This document shows, in pieces, positions 25,841-33,630 of a stretch of 40,606 nucleotides of DNA (position 1 is its first letter; each line of letters opens with the position of its first letter). Source of the stretch: an uncultured Bacilli bacterium (GTDB lineage Bacteria > Bacillota_I > Bacilli_A > RF39 > UBA660); NCBI GenBank assembly GCA_947629395.1, contig CANRDQ010000007.1:1-40606 (forward strand), written 5' to 3'. The translations under genes and the position numbers were made by a program. The notes under the pieces were generated by a model. That model worked only from the letters and a program-made list of their open reading frames with translations, searched no databases and was not told the origin of the DNA.

Positions 25841-26349
25841 ATGAAAATAATAAGAAGAAATATACATAAAGAAGATGTTCCTTCAGTAGTTAAAGTACAA
25901 ATAACATGGTGGCATATAAGTGCATAGTTAATCAAGAGTTTCTAGATAATATGAGCAATGATTATAATAGAAGAATAAAATAGATGGAAGAAAATTATAC
26001 TGATAATGGCTTTGTAGTTGCAGAGTTAAATAAGGAAGTATCAGGGTTATGTAGATATAAATTTGATAATAGTCGTTATCCTGAAATAAGAAAAGGTGAT
26101 TGTGAATTATGTGCTATTTACATTAGACCATATTTAAAAGGTAAGTGAATAGGTACTAAACCATTTGAATATGTAAAAAGAGATTTTAAAATAGTAAATA
26201 AAAACAATATGATTTTATGGTGTTTAAAAAACAATAAAAAATATAGAAAGTTTTATATAAAAATGGGTGGACAAATAGTTATCGAACAAAAAGTAAAAAT
26301 AGGGAATAAAGAATATTTAGAAGTTTGATTTTTATATGATTTAAATTAA
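25841..26349 (+). pseudogene. Degenerate GNAT acetyltransferase
   Basis: Opening MKIIRRNIHKEDVPSVVKVQ and later FVVAELNKEVSGLCRYKFD, CAIYIRPYLKGK, NNKKYRKFYIKMGG are recognisable GNAT segments. The frame shifts after about 25 codons and is then broken by TAG 25981-25983, TGA 26146-26148 (where a Gly of the acetyl-CoA loop is expected) and TGA 26326-26328. It ends at TAA 26347-26349. Several independent lesions argue for true decay rather than sequencing error. Confidence 0.8.
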
Positions 26350-26373
26350 TATAAAAATAATATATTGAATAAA

Positions 26374-26410
26374 AAAGCATTTACTAATTTTTAGAGTAAA
26401 TGCTTTTAAT
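26374..26410. terminator. Bidirectional terminator hairpin
   Basis: AAAGCATTTACT (26374-26385) pairs perfectly with AGTAAATGCTTT (26395-26406), flanked by A and T runs on either side. Confidence 0.75.
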
Positions 26411-26600
26411 ATATTAATTTTTAATTTTAGTTTCTAATTTAGAAATAATAAAATACATAAAGTAAGAGATAATACCTAAAATAACAACAGAAGTAATAAC
26501 AAGATTAATATTAAATACTTGAGAACCATACATAATTAAATATCCTAGACCTTTTTTTTGATACTAACAGTTCTCCCATAATGACACCAATTATTAACAT
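26411..26600 (-). pseudogene. Duplicated 3' fragment of the ABC permease gene
   Basis: About 190 bases match the end of the intact permease gene at 27908-28096 with roughly a dozen differences (about 94% identity by eye), including an extra T in a T-run that shifts the frame. Similarity ends near 26600. It encodes only the C-terminal 60 or so residues and has no start. Confidence 0.8.
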
Positions 26601-26695
26601 GGTTCGAGAAATACGATTTTAAAGTTTTTTAGAAATAAACTTACAGAAAAAAATAAAAGGAGATTTAGTTGATTTTTTAAATTCAAGATTTAATC

Positions 26696-26724
26696 TTGAT
26701 TGTAATTGTAATAGATATTATACT
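26696..26724 (+). promoter_or_regulatory. Promoter of the histidine-phosphatase-like gene
   Basis: TTGATT at 26696-26701, 17-base spacer, TATACT at 26719-26724. The stretch 26601-26695 between the permease remnant and this promoter shows no gene. Confidence 0.55.
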
Positions 26725-26741
26725 AAAAAAGAGGAGGAAAA

Positions 26742-27290
26742 ATGCAAACAAAAATAATTTATTATGTTCATGGAACAACATATGATAATGCTTCTAAAAA
26801 ATGTAGTGGCTGGAAGCAAGTAGAATTAAACGACTTAGGTAAAGAACAAGCTATTAATCTTGGAAAAAACACACCATATAAATTTGATGTGTTATTTACA
26901 TCAGACTTAAAAAGAGCTATTGATTCTGCAAAACTTGCTTTTCCAAAGTTCGAAGCAATAATTGATAATAGATTAAGAGAATGTAACTACGGTGATTTTG
27001 ATGGAGGAGATAAAAAATTAGTTGTTTATGAAGAACATATAGAAGAAGAATTTCCTAATGGTGAATCTCTAAAATCTGTAGAATCTAGAATGAGAGATTT
27101 CTTAAAATATATAAACGAAAATTATAAAGGGAAAACAATTGGAATTATAGCTCATAGAGCTCCACAATTGGCTCTTGAAGTAATTACAGAGCATATTTCT
27201 TGGGAAGAAGCTAATAAAAATGATTGGAGAAAAACAGGAGATTGGCAACCAGGTTGGGAATATTCTTTTTCAGAAGAAGATTTAAATTAA
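26742..27290 (+). CDS. Histidine phosphatase superfamily protein with altered RHG motif
   Basis: A 182-residue phosphoglycerate-mutase-like protein: FTSDLKRAIDSAKLAF, LRECNYGDFDG and IIAHRAPQLALEV are typical. The catalytic motif, normally R-H-G, reads Y-Y-V-H-G-T-T: His10 is kept but the preceding Arg is Val. The second His (AHRAPQ, about 140) and the Glu in LRECNYG are present. Loss of the phosphate-binding Arg may weaken or change activity. RBS GAGGAGG at 26731-26737. Confidence 0.85.
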   Translation: MQTKIIYYVHGTTYDNASKKCSGWKQVELNDLGKEQAINLGKNTPYKFDVLFTSDLKRAIDSAKLAFPKFEAIIDNRLRECNYGDFDGGDKKLVVYEEHIEEEFPNGESLKSVESRMRDFLKYINENYKGKTIGIIAHRAPQLALEVITEHISWEEANKNDWRKTGDWQPGWEYSFSEEDLN

Positions 27291-27350
27291 AATAGTAACA
27301 ATACAATTTATTTAATATTTTAAACAAAATTAGTCTTTCTATACAATAGG

Positions 27351-27445
27351 ATGACTCTTGAAGAACAAAAAGAATTATAGAATATTTGTTTGTTCGTATT
27401 GAAGTAAATGATAATAAGGTCAATATATTCCATAAAGTATATTAA
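27351..27445 (+). pseudogene. Remnant of a serine recombinase C-terminus
   Basis: MTLEEQKEL in one frame and, after a one-base shift, EYLFVRIEVNDNKVNIFHKVY to TAA at 27443-27445 resemble the end of large serine recombinases (compare LLLNHIEVSKDN in the intact recombinase at 30026). Short and partly conjectural. The rest of 27291-27564 shows no gene. Confidence 0.4.
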
Positions 27446-27564
27446 TTTTTTTAAACTATTTTTTTCTCAAGCCCTGATAATAGTCCCTATTATTAACATG
27501 TAACAAGAAAAAATAAAAGATTGTCAGTACTATAAAAACATAAAAAAATGTTACAATATAAACA

Positions 27565-27894
27565 ATGAATTACAATCCGGATGGTATTAAAATGACAATA
27601 GATAAATTAAAAGATTTAATTTTATACCAAATTGAAAATACTAATAAAACGATAGAAGTTTTATATGATAATGAAGATTTTTGGCTGACTAAAAAAACTA
27701 TGGCAGAATTATTTAATGTCAAAGTTAATACAATTAATTATCATTTAAAAGATAATGGTAAAATTAAAAGAAAAATTTCAGAAAATTTAGCACTTAACGA
27801 ATATGAAAAATATAGAGTTGTACAAGATTAAAAATATATTTCTGATTTTGATGAATTACTAATAAAAAGCAATTATTCACACAAAAATGAATAA
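27565..27894 (+). pseudogene. Internally deleted rhuM-like gene
   Basis: Residues 1-55 match the start of RhuM-family proteins (YDNEDFWLTKKTMAELFNVKVNTINYHLK). The frame then jumps to what looks like the RhuM C-terminus (LNEYEKYRVVQD), hits TAA at 27829-27831, and continues in frame as KYISDFDELLIK to TAA 27892-27894. The middle of the normal protein (roughly 200 residues) is missing. RhuM genes usually sit on genomic islands. Confidence 0.65.
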
Positions 27895-27905
27895 CTGCTT
27901 TTTTT
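27867..27905. terminator. Terminator between the rhuM remnant and the ABC operon
   Basis: AAGCAATTATTCA (27867-27879) pairs with TGAATAACTGCTT (27888-27900), one A-C mismatch, with flanking A and T runs; it can serve both converging genes. Confidence 0.7.
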
Positions 27906-27910
27906 ATATA

Positions 27911-28702
27911 TTAATTTTTGATTTTAGTTTCTAATTTAGAAATAATAAAATACATAAAGTAAGAGATAATACCTAATATAACAACGGATGTAATAACGAG
28001 ATTAATATTAAATACTTGAGAACCATACATAATTAAATATCCTAGTCCTTTTTTTGATACTAACAGTTCTCCCATAATAACCCCAATTAAAGACATACTA
28101 ATATTTATTTTTAAACAATTGATAATATTTCTATAATTACTTGGAAAAATAACTTTTATAAATATTTGTCTTTTACTAGCATCTAAAGACTTTAATAAGT
28201 TTATATAACCATTATCTGTAGAAATAAAACCATTGTAGATATTTATAATAGAAATAAATGTTGAGATGAGAAGAGCCATGAAAATAATAGAATTAGTACT
28301 AGCTCCAATCCAAATTATTATTAGAGGTCCTAATGCAACTTTAGGAAGAGAATTTAAAATAGTAAGATATGGATCAATTACTTTCGCAGTAATATCATTC
28401 CACCATAATATAGTTGCACAAACTAAACCTATAAGAGATGCAACAAAAAAACTTAAAATAGTTTCATATAAAGTTATTCCAATATGACCAAATAAACTAT
28501 TATCTTTTATTAAAGATATTGTTGTGTTTATTACCTCACTTGGAGATGAACTTAAAAAAGTATTAATTATATTTAATCTAGCTAAAAGTTCCCATCCTAT
28601 TAAAAATATAACTATTATAGAAATTCTAAGACATATAATAGTAAATTTTTTTCTTTTTATTTTGTTTAGAAACTCTTGATGTTCTTTACTGTATGTGTAC
28701 AT
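27911..28702 (-). CDS. ABC transporter permease, SsuC/TauC/ThiX-like
   Basis: A 263-residue membrane protein with about six helices and the binding-protein-dependent permease loop (GATILWWNDI region; NSLPKVALGPLIIIWIGAS near residue 115, matching the EAA loop area). It forms the channel of an importer with the ATPase and binding protein encoded upstream on the minus strand. GGAGGG precedes the ATG and the gene overlaps its ATPase by 17 bases. Its 3' end is duplicated at 26411-26600. Confidence 0.9.
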   Translation of the reverse strand: MYTYSKEHQEFLNKIKRKKFTIICLRISIIVIFLIGWELLARLNIINTFLSSSPSEVINTTISLIKDNSLFGHIGITLYETILSFFVASLIGLVCATILWWNDITAKVIDPYLTILNSLPKVALGPLIIIWIGASTNSIIFMALLISTFISIINIYNGFISTDNGYINLLKSLDASKRQIFIKVIFPSNYRNIINCLKINISMSLIGVIMGELLVSKKGLGYLIMYGSQVFNINLVITSVVILGIISYFMYFIISKLETKIKN

Positions 28703-29441
28703 CTAAATCCCTCCAAATCTTATCATAGTAGGTAGAAAATTCTTTTGCTTTTCGATTACTAATAGGATTCTTTTTATCAGTAAGTTCTACATCATATATT
28801 TTTTTAACAATAGAAGGTCTTTTTGAGAGTACAATTATACGATCAGACATACTAATAGCTTCAGCTAAATCATGGGTAACCATAATAGCCGTTTTTCCTT
28901 CTTTTTTTATAATATTATAAATATCATCACTAATAGCCAAACGTGATTGATAATCTAAAGCTGACATAGGTTCATCCAAAAGTAGAATATCAGGTTTTAT
29001 GGCCAAAGTTCTAATTAAAGCCACTCTCTGTCTCATTCCTCCTGATAATGAATCAGGATATTTATAAATAAAATCTTCTAGTCCATAAGTTTTTAATAAT
29101 CCAATAACATATTCTTTATTTTCTTTAGTTAAAGTTTTATTTACTTCCAAACCAATTAAACAATTATCTAAAATAGTACGCCAAGGAAATAGAAAATCTT
29201 TTTGAAGCATATAACCAATTATACAATTTTTATTTTTAAAACTTATATTACCAGCTGACGGTTTTTCTAAACCTGAAAGTATAGATAAAATCGTAGATTT
29301 TCCACAACCAGAAGGTCCAATAATGGAGATAAATTCTTTATCTTTTACATCAAAGCTTATATCATGTAAAGCTTCTATTTCATCATTTGTATCATGATAA
29401 AATTTACTTAAGTGTGATATTTGTAAAATATTATTGTTCAT
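28686..29441 (-). CDS. ABC transporter ATP-binding protein, SsuB/TauB/ThiZ-like
   Basis: A 251-residue ATPase with Walker A GPSGCGKST (about 42-50), Q-loop MLQKDFLFPW, signature LSGGMRQR, Walker B ILLLDEPMSALD and switch His in VTHDLAEA. The pattern fits the nitrate/sulfonate/thiamine-precursor uptake family. Its ATG lies inside the end of the binding-protein gene (11-base overlap), so in the intact operon it is coupled to that gene; the insertion at 29831 now separates it from the promoter at about 38700. Confidence 0.92.
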   Translation of the reverse strand: MNNNILQISHLSKFYHDTNDEIEALHDISFDVKDKEFISIIGPSGCGKSTILSILSGLEKPSAGNISFKNKNCIIGYMLQKDFLFPWRTILDNCLIGLEVNKTLTKENKEYVIGLLKTYGLEDFIYKYPDSLSGGMRQRVALIRTLAIKPDILLLDEPMSALDYQSRLAISDDIYNIIKKEGKTAIMVTHDLAEAISMSDRIIVLSKRPSIVKKIYDVELTDKKNPISNRKAKEFSTYYDKIWRDLDVHIQ

Positions 29442-29832
29442 ACATTAAGTCGCTATATGATACTTTTTCTTTTAATTCTTGAGCATCAATCATAATGTCT
29501 TGTAAATGATTAAAAGACTCTTCGCTAAATTTTGTAGTTTTAGGCCAAGCTTCAATTTTTCTATATCTTTTTACAGCGCTTTCAATATCATTAAGTGAAG
29601 TGTCAGGGAATTGTTTAAGTATTACTTTAGCCACTTCTTTATCAGAATGACTATGAACATAATCTAGACCCTTTTGAATAGCTTTAGTAAAATTCTTAAT
29701 TAAGTCTTTATTTTTTTGTAAATAACTTTTTTTAGCGCTGTAAGAAGTATAAGGAACAACACCACCAAGTTCACCAACACTAGTTACTACATGACCATAT
29801 CCTTGTTGTTCTACTTGTGTAGCATTTGGTTC
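29431..29832 (-). pseudogene. Substrate-binding protein, C-terminal half (split by the element)
   Basis: The last 133 residues of an SsuA/ThiY/NMT1-type binding protein: EPNATQVEQQGYGHVV, GGVVPYTSYSAKK, then helices to the stop at 29431-29433. The N-terminal half is at 38052-38669. Host sequence ends at the GA core (29832-29831); the frame upstream of it belongs to the element and has no credible start. Joining the halves gives FVTLFEPNATQVE, the usual family sequence. Confidence 0.9.
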
Positions 29833-29844
29833 TCTAAATGATAG
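29821..29844. other. Left attachment site of the integrated element
   Basis: Core TC at 29831-29832 (GA on the gene strand). Host arm 29819-29830, GTAGCATTTGGT; element arm TCTAAATGATAG, of which AATGATAG (29837-29844) is the inverted partner of CTATCATT at 38059-38066. In both element arms the repeat is 4 bases from the core. Confidence 0.85.
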
Positions 29845-29897
29845 TAAAAAAAGTAAGTATAAAATCATTATCAAAAATTATTCTCATATAATAGGGT

Positions 29898-30023
29898 ATG
29901 AATAAATTAATTTTAGAATTATCACTTTTTATAAATAAAAAATTATTTGAAGAAGAAAAAATATCTTATAGACTCTTTAAATATACTGAAGATAATATTT
30001 TAAAGAAATTAAAAGGAGAATAA
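29898..30023 (+). CDS. Small 41-residue protein upstream of the recombinase
   Basis: ATG 29898 to TAA 30021-30023 encodes a charged helical peptide (LILELSLFINKKLFEEEKI, then YRLFKYTEDNILKKLKGE). The recombinase follows after two bases and its RBS lies within this ORF. Short SHOCT-like proteins of this look often precede serine recombinases in Firmicutes (recall). A weak SD (AGGG at 29893-29896) lies too close to the ATG. Function unknown. Confidence 0.6.
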   Translation: MNKLILELSLFINKKLFEEEKISYRLFKYTEDNILKKLKGE

Positions 30024-30025
30024 GT

Positions 30026-31660
30026 TTGGATTTATATACTATTAGAAAACAACTTAATATGGGAATACCTCTAACTAAAATTAACTTAAGAGTTACTTAC
30101 TATTCTAGAGTATCTACTGATAGTAAACAACAACATAAATCTTTAACTAATCAAATTGAACACTTTGATAAACTTATTAAAAGTAATTCTAATTGGATTT
30201 ATATAGATGGTTATGTTGATGATGGTATTACAGGAACAAGTGATATAAAAAGAAATAATTTTATGAAGATGATAAATGATGCCAAAAATAATAAATTTGA
30301 TTTAATAATTACTAAAGAAATATCTCGATTTTCGAGAAATACTCTTGATAGTATAAAATATACTCGAAAACTTTTAAAAGATGGAGTAGCGGTACTTTTT
30401 GTAAATGACAACATTAATACAGCATTACCTGATTCCGAATTAAGACTAACTATTATGGCTTCTCTTGCCCAAGATGAAATTAGAAGATTATCAGAAAGAG
30501 TTAAATTTGGAATGAATAGAGCTATCCAAAGAGGAGAGATTCTTGGTAATAATAGGTTATATGGTTATCGAAAAAATAAAGATACTAAAAAGTTAGAAAT
30601 AAATGAAACAGAAGCTAACATAGTTAGAATGATATATGAAATGTATGCCTTAGAAAATTTATCTTTATCTGAAATCTGTCATAAACTAAATAAAGAAACT
30701 CCTAAAAAGTGGTATATAGCTACCATATCTAGAATGATTGAAAATCCTAAATATAAAGGTTTTTATTGTGGAAAAAAAACTGAAGTAATAGATTACATGA
30801 CTAAGAAAGTAAAGTATATCAACAAAAAAATGTGGATAACTTATGAAGATAAAGAACATATTCCTCCTCTAGTAGATAATTATTTGTGGAAAAAAGCCAA
30901 TGATAGATTATTATCTAGAAAGAAAACTAAACATATCGTAAAAAGTAAATATTTATATAGTGGAAAAATATTTTGTAAAGAGCATTCTACTGTTTTTCAA
31001 AGAAGATACTTTAGAAAAAATAAACAAGATGTTACTTGGATGTGTAAAATCTATTTAACAAAAGGAAAAAACACCTGTAATTCAGCTAATATTAGAGAAA
31101 AAGAACTTAATTATATTTTTTATGACTTAATAAAAAAATTAAACATCAATAAGGTTTTAATAAAAAATTTATTAATAAAATATTATAAAGATATAGATAT
31201 TAATCAAGATATAGATTTTAATTTAAATAAACTTAATAATGAAAAGAAAAATATTTCTATAAAAAAAAGTAAGTTACTAGATCTTAACTTATCAGATTCT
31301 TTATCTAAAGAAGAATTTATTTTAAAAAATAATGAACTTAATCAAAAGTTAAAAGAACTAGAAAGAGATGAATATAATTTATTAAATACTAAATTAAAAG
31401 ATAATAATATGTATAAAGAAATAACCAAATATTTAAATAAAATACTTAATTCTTCTTTAGTAGATAATAAAATAATAGAACTATTACTAAATCATATAGA
31501 AGTATCTAAAGATAATAATTATATAAAATTAGATATTTATTTAAACTTTGATTATCAAAAAGATTTACTTAATAATAAATATACTTTTAAAAGAGGTTAT
31601 GATACTAAAAATACTAAAAGATATGAAGTCTTTTATTTAGTTAATTGTTATTTTATATAA
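30026..31660 (+). CDS. Large serine recombinase (site-specific integrase)
   Basis: A 544-residue integrase. The N-terminal resolvase domain has YYSRVST with Ser30 as expected nucleophile, then DDGITGTSDIKRNNF and TKEISRFSRNTLDS. The recombinase domain (about 180-290) includes GYRKNKDTKKLEINETEA and ENPKYKGFYCGKKT, followed by a zinc-ribbon-like segment (SGKIFCKEH ... WMCKIY ... NTCNSANI) and a long coiled coil (about 390-490). The start is TTG at 30026 with AAAGGAG at 30012-30018. It should catalyse attP x attB integration; excision usually needs a separate factor, and the 41-residue protein upstream is a conceivable candidate. Confidence 0.95.
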   Translation: MDLYTIRKQLNMGIPLTKINLRVTYYSRVSTDSKQQHKSLTNQIEHFDKLIKSNSNWIYIDGYVDDGITGTSDIKRNNFMKMINDAKNNKFDLIITKEISRFSRNTLDSIKYTRKLLKDGVAVLFVNDNINTALPDSELRLTIMASLAQDEIRRLSERVKFGMNRAIQRGEILGNNRLYGYRKNKDTKKLEINETEANIVRMIYEMYALENLSLSEICHKLNKETPKKWYIATISRMIENPKYKGFYCGKKTEVIDYMTKKVKYINKKMWITYEDKEHIPPLVDNYLWKKANDRLLSRKKTKHIVKSKYLYSGKIFCKEHSTVFQRRYFRKNKQDVTWMCKIYLTKGKNTCNSANIREKELNYIFYDLIKKLNINKVLIKNLLIKYYKDIDINQDIDFNLNKLNNEKKNISIKKSKLLDLNLSDSLSKEEFILKNNELNQKLKELERDEYNLLNTKLKDNNMYKEITKYLNKILNSSLVDNKIIELLLNHIEVSKDNNYIKLDIYLNFDYQKDLLNNKYTFKRGYDTKNTKRYEVFYLVNCYFI

Positions 31661-31670
31661 TATTTATAAG

Positions 31671-31712
31671 GTCTCTTAAAACTATTATGAAGTAAGAGAC
31701 TTTTGTCTTTTT
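31671..31712 (+). terminator. Intrinsic terminator after the recombinase gene
   Basis: GTCTCTTA (31671-31678) pairs with TAAGAGAC (31693-31700), followed by TTTTGTCTTTTT. Confidence 0.75.
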
Positions 31713-31731
31713 ATAAAATTTATGGTATAAT
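31703..31731 (+). promoter_or_regulatory. Promoter of the amidoligase-like gene
   Basis: TTGTCT at 31703-31708, 17-base spacer, TATAAT at 31726-31731 preceded by TGG (extended -10). A 65-base leader follows. Confidence 0.65.
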
Positions 31732-31795
31732 ATACGACGTTTTCAAGAAAAGGGGAAATACTCGCTAAAAGCAGTATATAAAAGGAGATTCAATT

Positions 31796-32806
31796 ATGAA
31801 TGAAGAGATATTCAAATTTTTAGATCCTAAAAGTAATGTGATGTTGTCAAAGATGAATGCTACTGATTTAAGATATTTACTTACGTTACTTAAAGATACT
31901 AGAGTTACTTTTAGAGATACTTTAGGATTAAATGAAAATTATATATTCGGTAATGAATTAGAATATGCTGATGCTATCGATTCTGAAGAGATAGAAGAGG
32001 AAGTTGAAGAAAGATTTCCTAATTATACTCATGAAGAAGAACCTTCTACAGGTTATTATGGTGGAGAAGTAATTACTCCTGTTTTGACAGATACCAAAGA
32101 AAATTGGTATGAGTTAAGAGATGTTTGTAATATGATTAAACATCTTGGTGGAATAGCTGATAATAGTTGTGGTGGTCATAATCATGTAGGTTTTAATACT
32201 TTTGAGGATGTTCACAATTTAACTAATTTTGTAAAATTTTGGATGGCTAATGAAAATATTATTTATCGTTTTGGATATGGAAATACTAATTATCCTCGAC
32301 CTAAACTTGACCTTTTTGCCTATCCTGTTGCGAAAAAATGGGAGAGCATTAACTTTGATTTAATGGAACAATACCCAGTAAATAGAGCTGTTGCGACTCT
32401 AATATATGGACAAAATTATGAATACGTTGATTTTAATCCTAAAAGTTTTGGTGTGAATTTTGCCAATGCTAAAGACATAAATAGAAGTATGCCAGGTAAT
32501 ACTGTTGAATTTAGATATGCTAATGGTACTTTAAATCCTGCCACTATTCAAAATAACAATAATTGTAATGCTCATATCATAAAATATTGTACCAGTGATA
32601 ATTTTGATTATGAACAAGTTGATAGATTTACTTTTGAAAATAAAGATAACTTTAGTAACTTAAAATCATATCAAGACCTTAATTTAAGACAAGCTTTAAT
32701 TTTTGCTGATACAATCTTTGATAATAATATAGATAAAATCTTCTTTTTAAAACAATATATAAAAGATGAATCCATTGAAGATGAAAAGTTATTAATAAAA
32801 AAGTAA
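31796..32806 (+). CDS. Amidoligase-like enzyme
   Basis: A 336-residue protein related to the putative amidoligase family (COOH-NH2 ligase, glutamine-synthetase-like fold). Seen: FGNELEYAD near residue 52 (metal-binding glutamates, usually F-G-x-E-x-E), GGEVITPVLTDT, CGGHNHVGFN near 130 and NTVEFRYANGTLNP near 245. Such ligases join a carboxylate to an amine using ATP and often lie on phages, plasmids or near peptide-modification genes. The substrate is unknown. RBS AAAAGGAGA at 31779-31787. The neighbouring small membrane protein may be functionally linked. Confidence 0.75.
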   Translation: MNEEIFKFLDPKSNVMLSKMNATDLRYLLTLLKDTRVTFRDTLGLNENYIFGNELEYADAIDSEEIEEEVEERFPNYTHEEEPSTGYYGGEVITPVLTDTKENWYELRDVCNMIKHLGGIADNSCGGHNHVGFNTFEDVHNLTNFVKFWMANENIIYRFGYGNTNYPRPKLDLFAYPVAKKWESINFDLMEQYPVNRAVATLIYGQNYEYVDFNPKSFGVNFANAKDINRSMPGNTVEFRYANGTLNPATIQNNNNCNAHIIKYCTSDNFDYEQVDRFTFENKDNFSNLKSYQDLNLRQALIFADTIFDNNIDKIFFLKQYIKDESIEDEKLLIKK

Positions 32807-32841
32807 TATTATATGATAGAATAACATAAGGGGGAATTATT

Positions 32842-33153
32842 ATGAGAAATTTACTACAAGGACTTATCATCATAGCGCTATTTTATATAGGAATATCTGC
32901 TTTTAACTCTAATTATAGAATAGATTTTACACCTAAATTTAATTTTACTTCTATAGAAGAATTAGAAAATAAACTTTTAGATAGTAAAATAAATATGGGT
33001 AAAAAAATATCTAACTTAGCTAATTTTTATCTAGATAAACACTTTGATTTATCACTAACCAAACTATATAACAACATGATGAAAAGAGTAGGAAATGATC
33101 CACAAGGAGCAGCAGCCTTAGAATATTATATGGATAACATTATTAATGAATAG
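32842..33153 (+). CDS. Small single-helix membrane protein, unknown function
   Basis: A 103-residue protein with a hydrophobic N-terminus (about 4-22; no lipobox), then a polar domain rich in Asn, Lys and Leu ending MKRVGNDPQGAAALEYYMDNI. It is probably anchored with the domain outside. RBS AAGGGGG at 32828-32834. It lies 35 bases after the amidoligase-like gene and may share its transcript. No family recognised. Confidence 0.65.
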   Translation: MRNLLQGLIIIALFYIGISAFNSNYRIDFTPKFNFTSIEELENKLLDSKINMGKKISNLANFYLDKHFDLSLTKLYNNMMKRVGNDPQGAAALEYYMDNIINE

Positions 33154-33165
33154 AATGTTCTAAAA

Positions 33166-33194
33166 TTGACAAAAAGAAAGAAAAGTGCTAAAAT
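33166..33194 (+). promoter_or_regulatory. Promoter of the thrS leader
   Basis: TTGACA at 33166-33171, 17-base spacer, TAAAAT at 33189-33194. Transcription would start near 33201, 22 bases before the leader peptide. Confidence 0.75.
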
Positions 33195-33222
33195 ACAGTT
33201 ACTTTTTGAAAGGGTGAATATA

Positions 33223-33303
33223 ATGAAAAGCAATCAATTAACCACAACTTATACAACAACAACTAAATCAATTGTTTATATTGATTGTTTTGGCATTGCT
33301 TAA
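33223..33303 (+). CDS. Threonine-rich leader peptide
   Basis: A 26-residue ORF (RBS AAAGGG at 33210-33215) whose codons 7-14 read TTTYTTTT: seven threonine codons in eight, using ACC, ACA and ACT. It lies just after a strong promoter and before a terminator, upstream of a threonyl-tRNA synthetase gene. This is the classical layout of a ribosome-mediated attenuator in which stalling at threonine codons, when charged tRNA-Thr is scarce, would prevent termination. The peptide itself probably has no other function. Confidence 0.75.
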   Translation: MKSNQLTTTYTTTTKSIVYIDCFGIA

Positions 33304-33360
33304 TAATATAGATAAATATTTAAGGCAAATCTATTACAATCAAGTAATAGATTTTTATTT
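33227..33360 (+). promoter_or_regulatory. Transcription attenuator of thrS (threonine leader)
   Basis: Terminator: AAATCTATTAC (33327-33337) / GTAATAGATTT (33344-33354), loop AATCAA, then TTTTATTTT. Competing structure: the segment around the leader stop (GCTTAATAATATAGAT, 33298-33313) can pair with TTAAGGC and ATCTATT, including the terminator's 5' arm. AGCAATCAAT near the leader start can pair with ATTGATTG and ATTGCT near its end, resembling the 1:2 pause hairpin of amino-acid operons. The predicted pairings were made by eye. Confidence 0.65.
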
Positions 33361-33379
33361 TATTAAGTGTTATAATTAA

Positions 33380-33580
33380 TTAAAGACTATGATATAGGAC
33401 ACGATATTAAATAATTTATTTTAAAGAGAGTTATCATTTGGTGGAAGATAATAAATAAACTTAATATTACTACCTATTATGTCGCAGAGGAAACTCAAAG
33501 CCCGATTATTTCGGTTAACAAAATTAAGAAAAAGTAAGGATGGTACCGTGCTTATGCACTCCTGTGGTATCATCCTTTTT
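33380..33580 (+). ncRNA. T-box riboswitch (tRNA-Thr)
   Basis: The T-box sequence AAGGATGGTACCGTG (33536-33550) contains the UGGU that pairs with the tRNA acceptor end. The terminator is GGATGGTACC / GGTATCATCC (33538-33547 with 33566-33575), inner stem GTGC/GCAC, then TTTTT. Stem I closes through GACA (33398-33401) and TGTC (33480-33483); the apical part has TTATC / GATAA around TTGGTGG. The specifier region ATTACTACCTATT holds threonine codons ACT and ACC, fitting the thrS downstream. A possible own -10 (TATAAT, 33371-33376) precedes it. Confidence 0.88.
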
Positions 33581-33600
33581 ATTTTAAGGAGATGATGAAA

Positions 33601-33630
33601 ATGACGGAAAGTGAAACGATTATAACCTGA
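33601..33630 (+). CDS. Mini-ORF between the T-box and thrS
   Basis: AAGGAG at 33586-33591 is ideally placed for ATG 33601, which opens MTESETIIT followed by TGA (33628-33630). Three of nine codons are threonine, two of them the rare ACG. It is in frame with thrS (start 33667, own RBS AGAAGG) and separated from it by that TGA and 36 bases. It may be a third regulatory peptide, or the remains of an original thrS start. Confidence 0.4.
   Translation: MTESETIIT

Noticed and set aside
25841..26349. Reassigned TGA codon (mycoplasma-like code), because two TGA replace expected glycines in the GNAT.
   Set aside because: TGA ends normal genes here (for example 8637 and 24513), the same GNAT also has TAG and a frameshift, and tryptophan is coded by TGG throughout.
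28266..28487. Plus-strand reading frame opposite the ABC permease.
   Set aside because: Shadow of a conserved permease gene, no RBS.
29431..29874. A separate small secreted or membrane protein starting with a hydrophobic stretch.
   Set aside because: The hydrophobic start is element sequence read by chance; from 29832 on it is the C-terminal half of a binding protein whose first half lies at 38052-38669.
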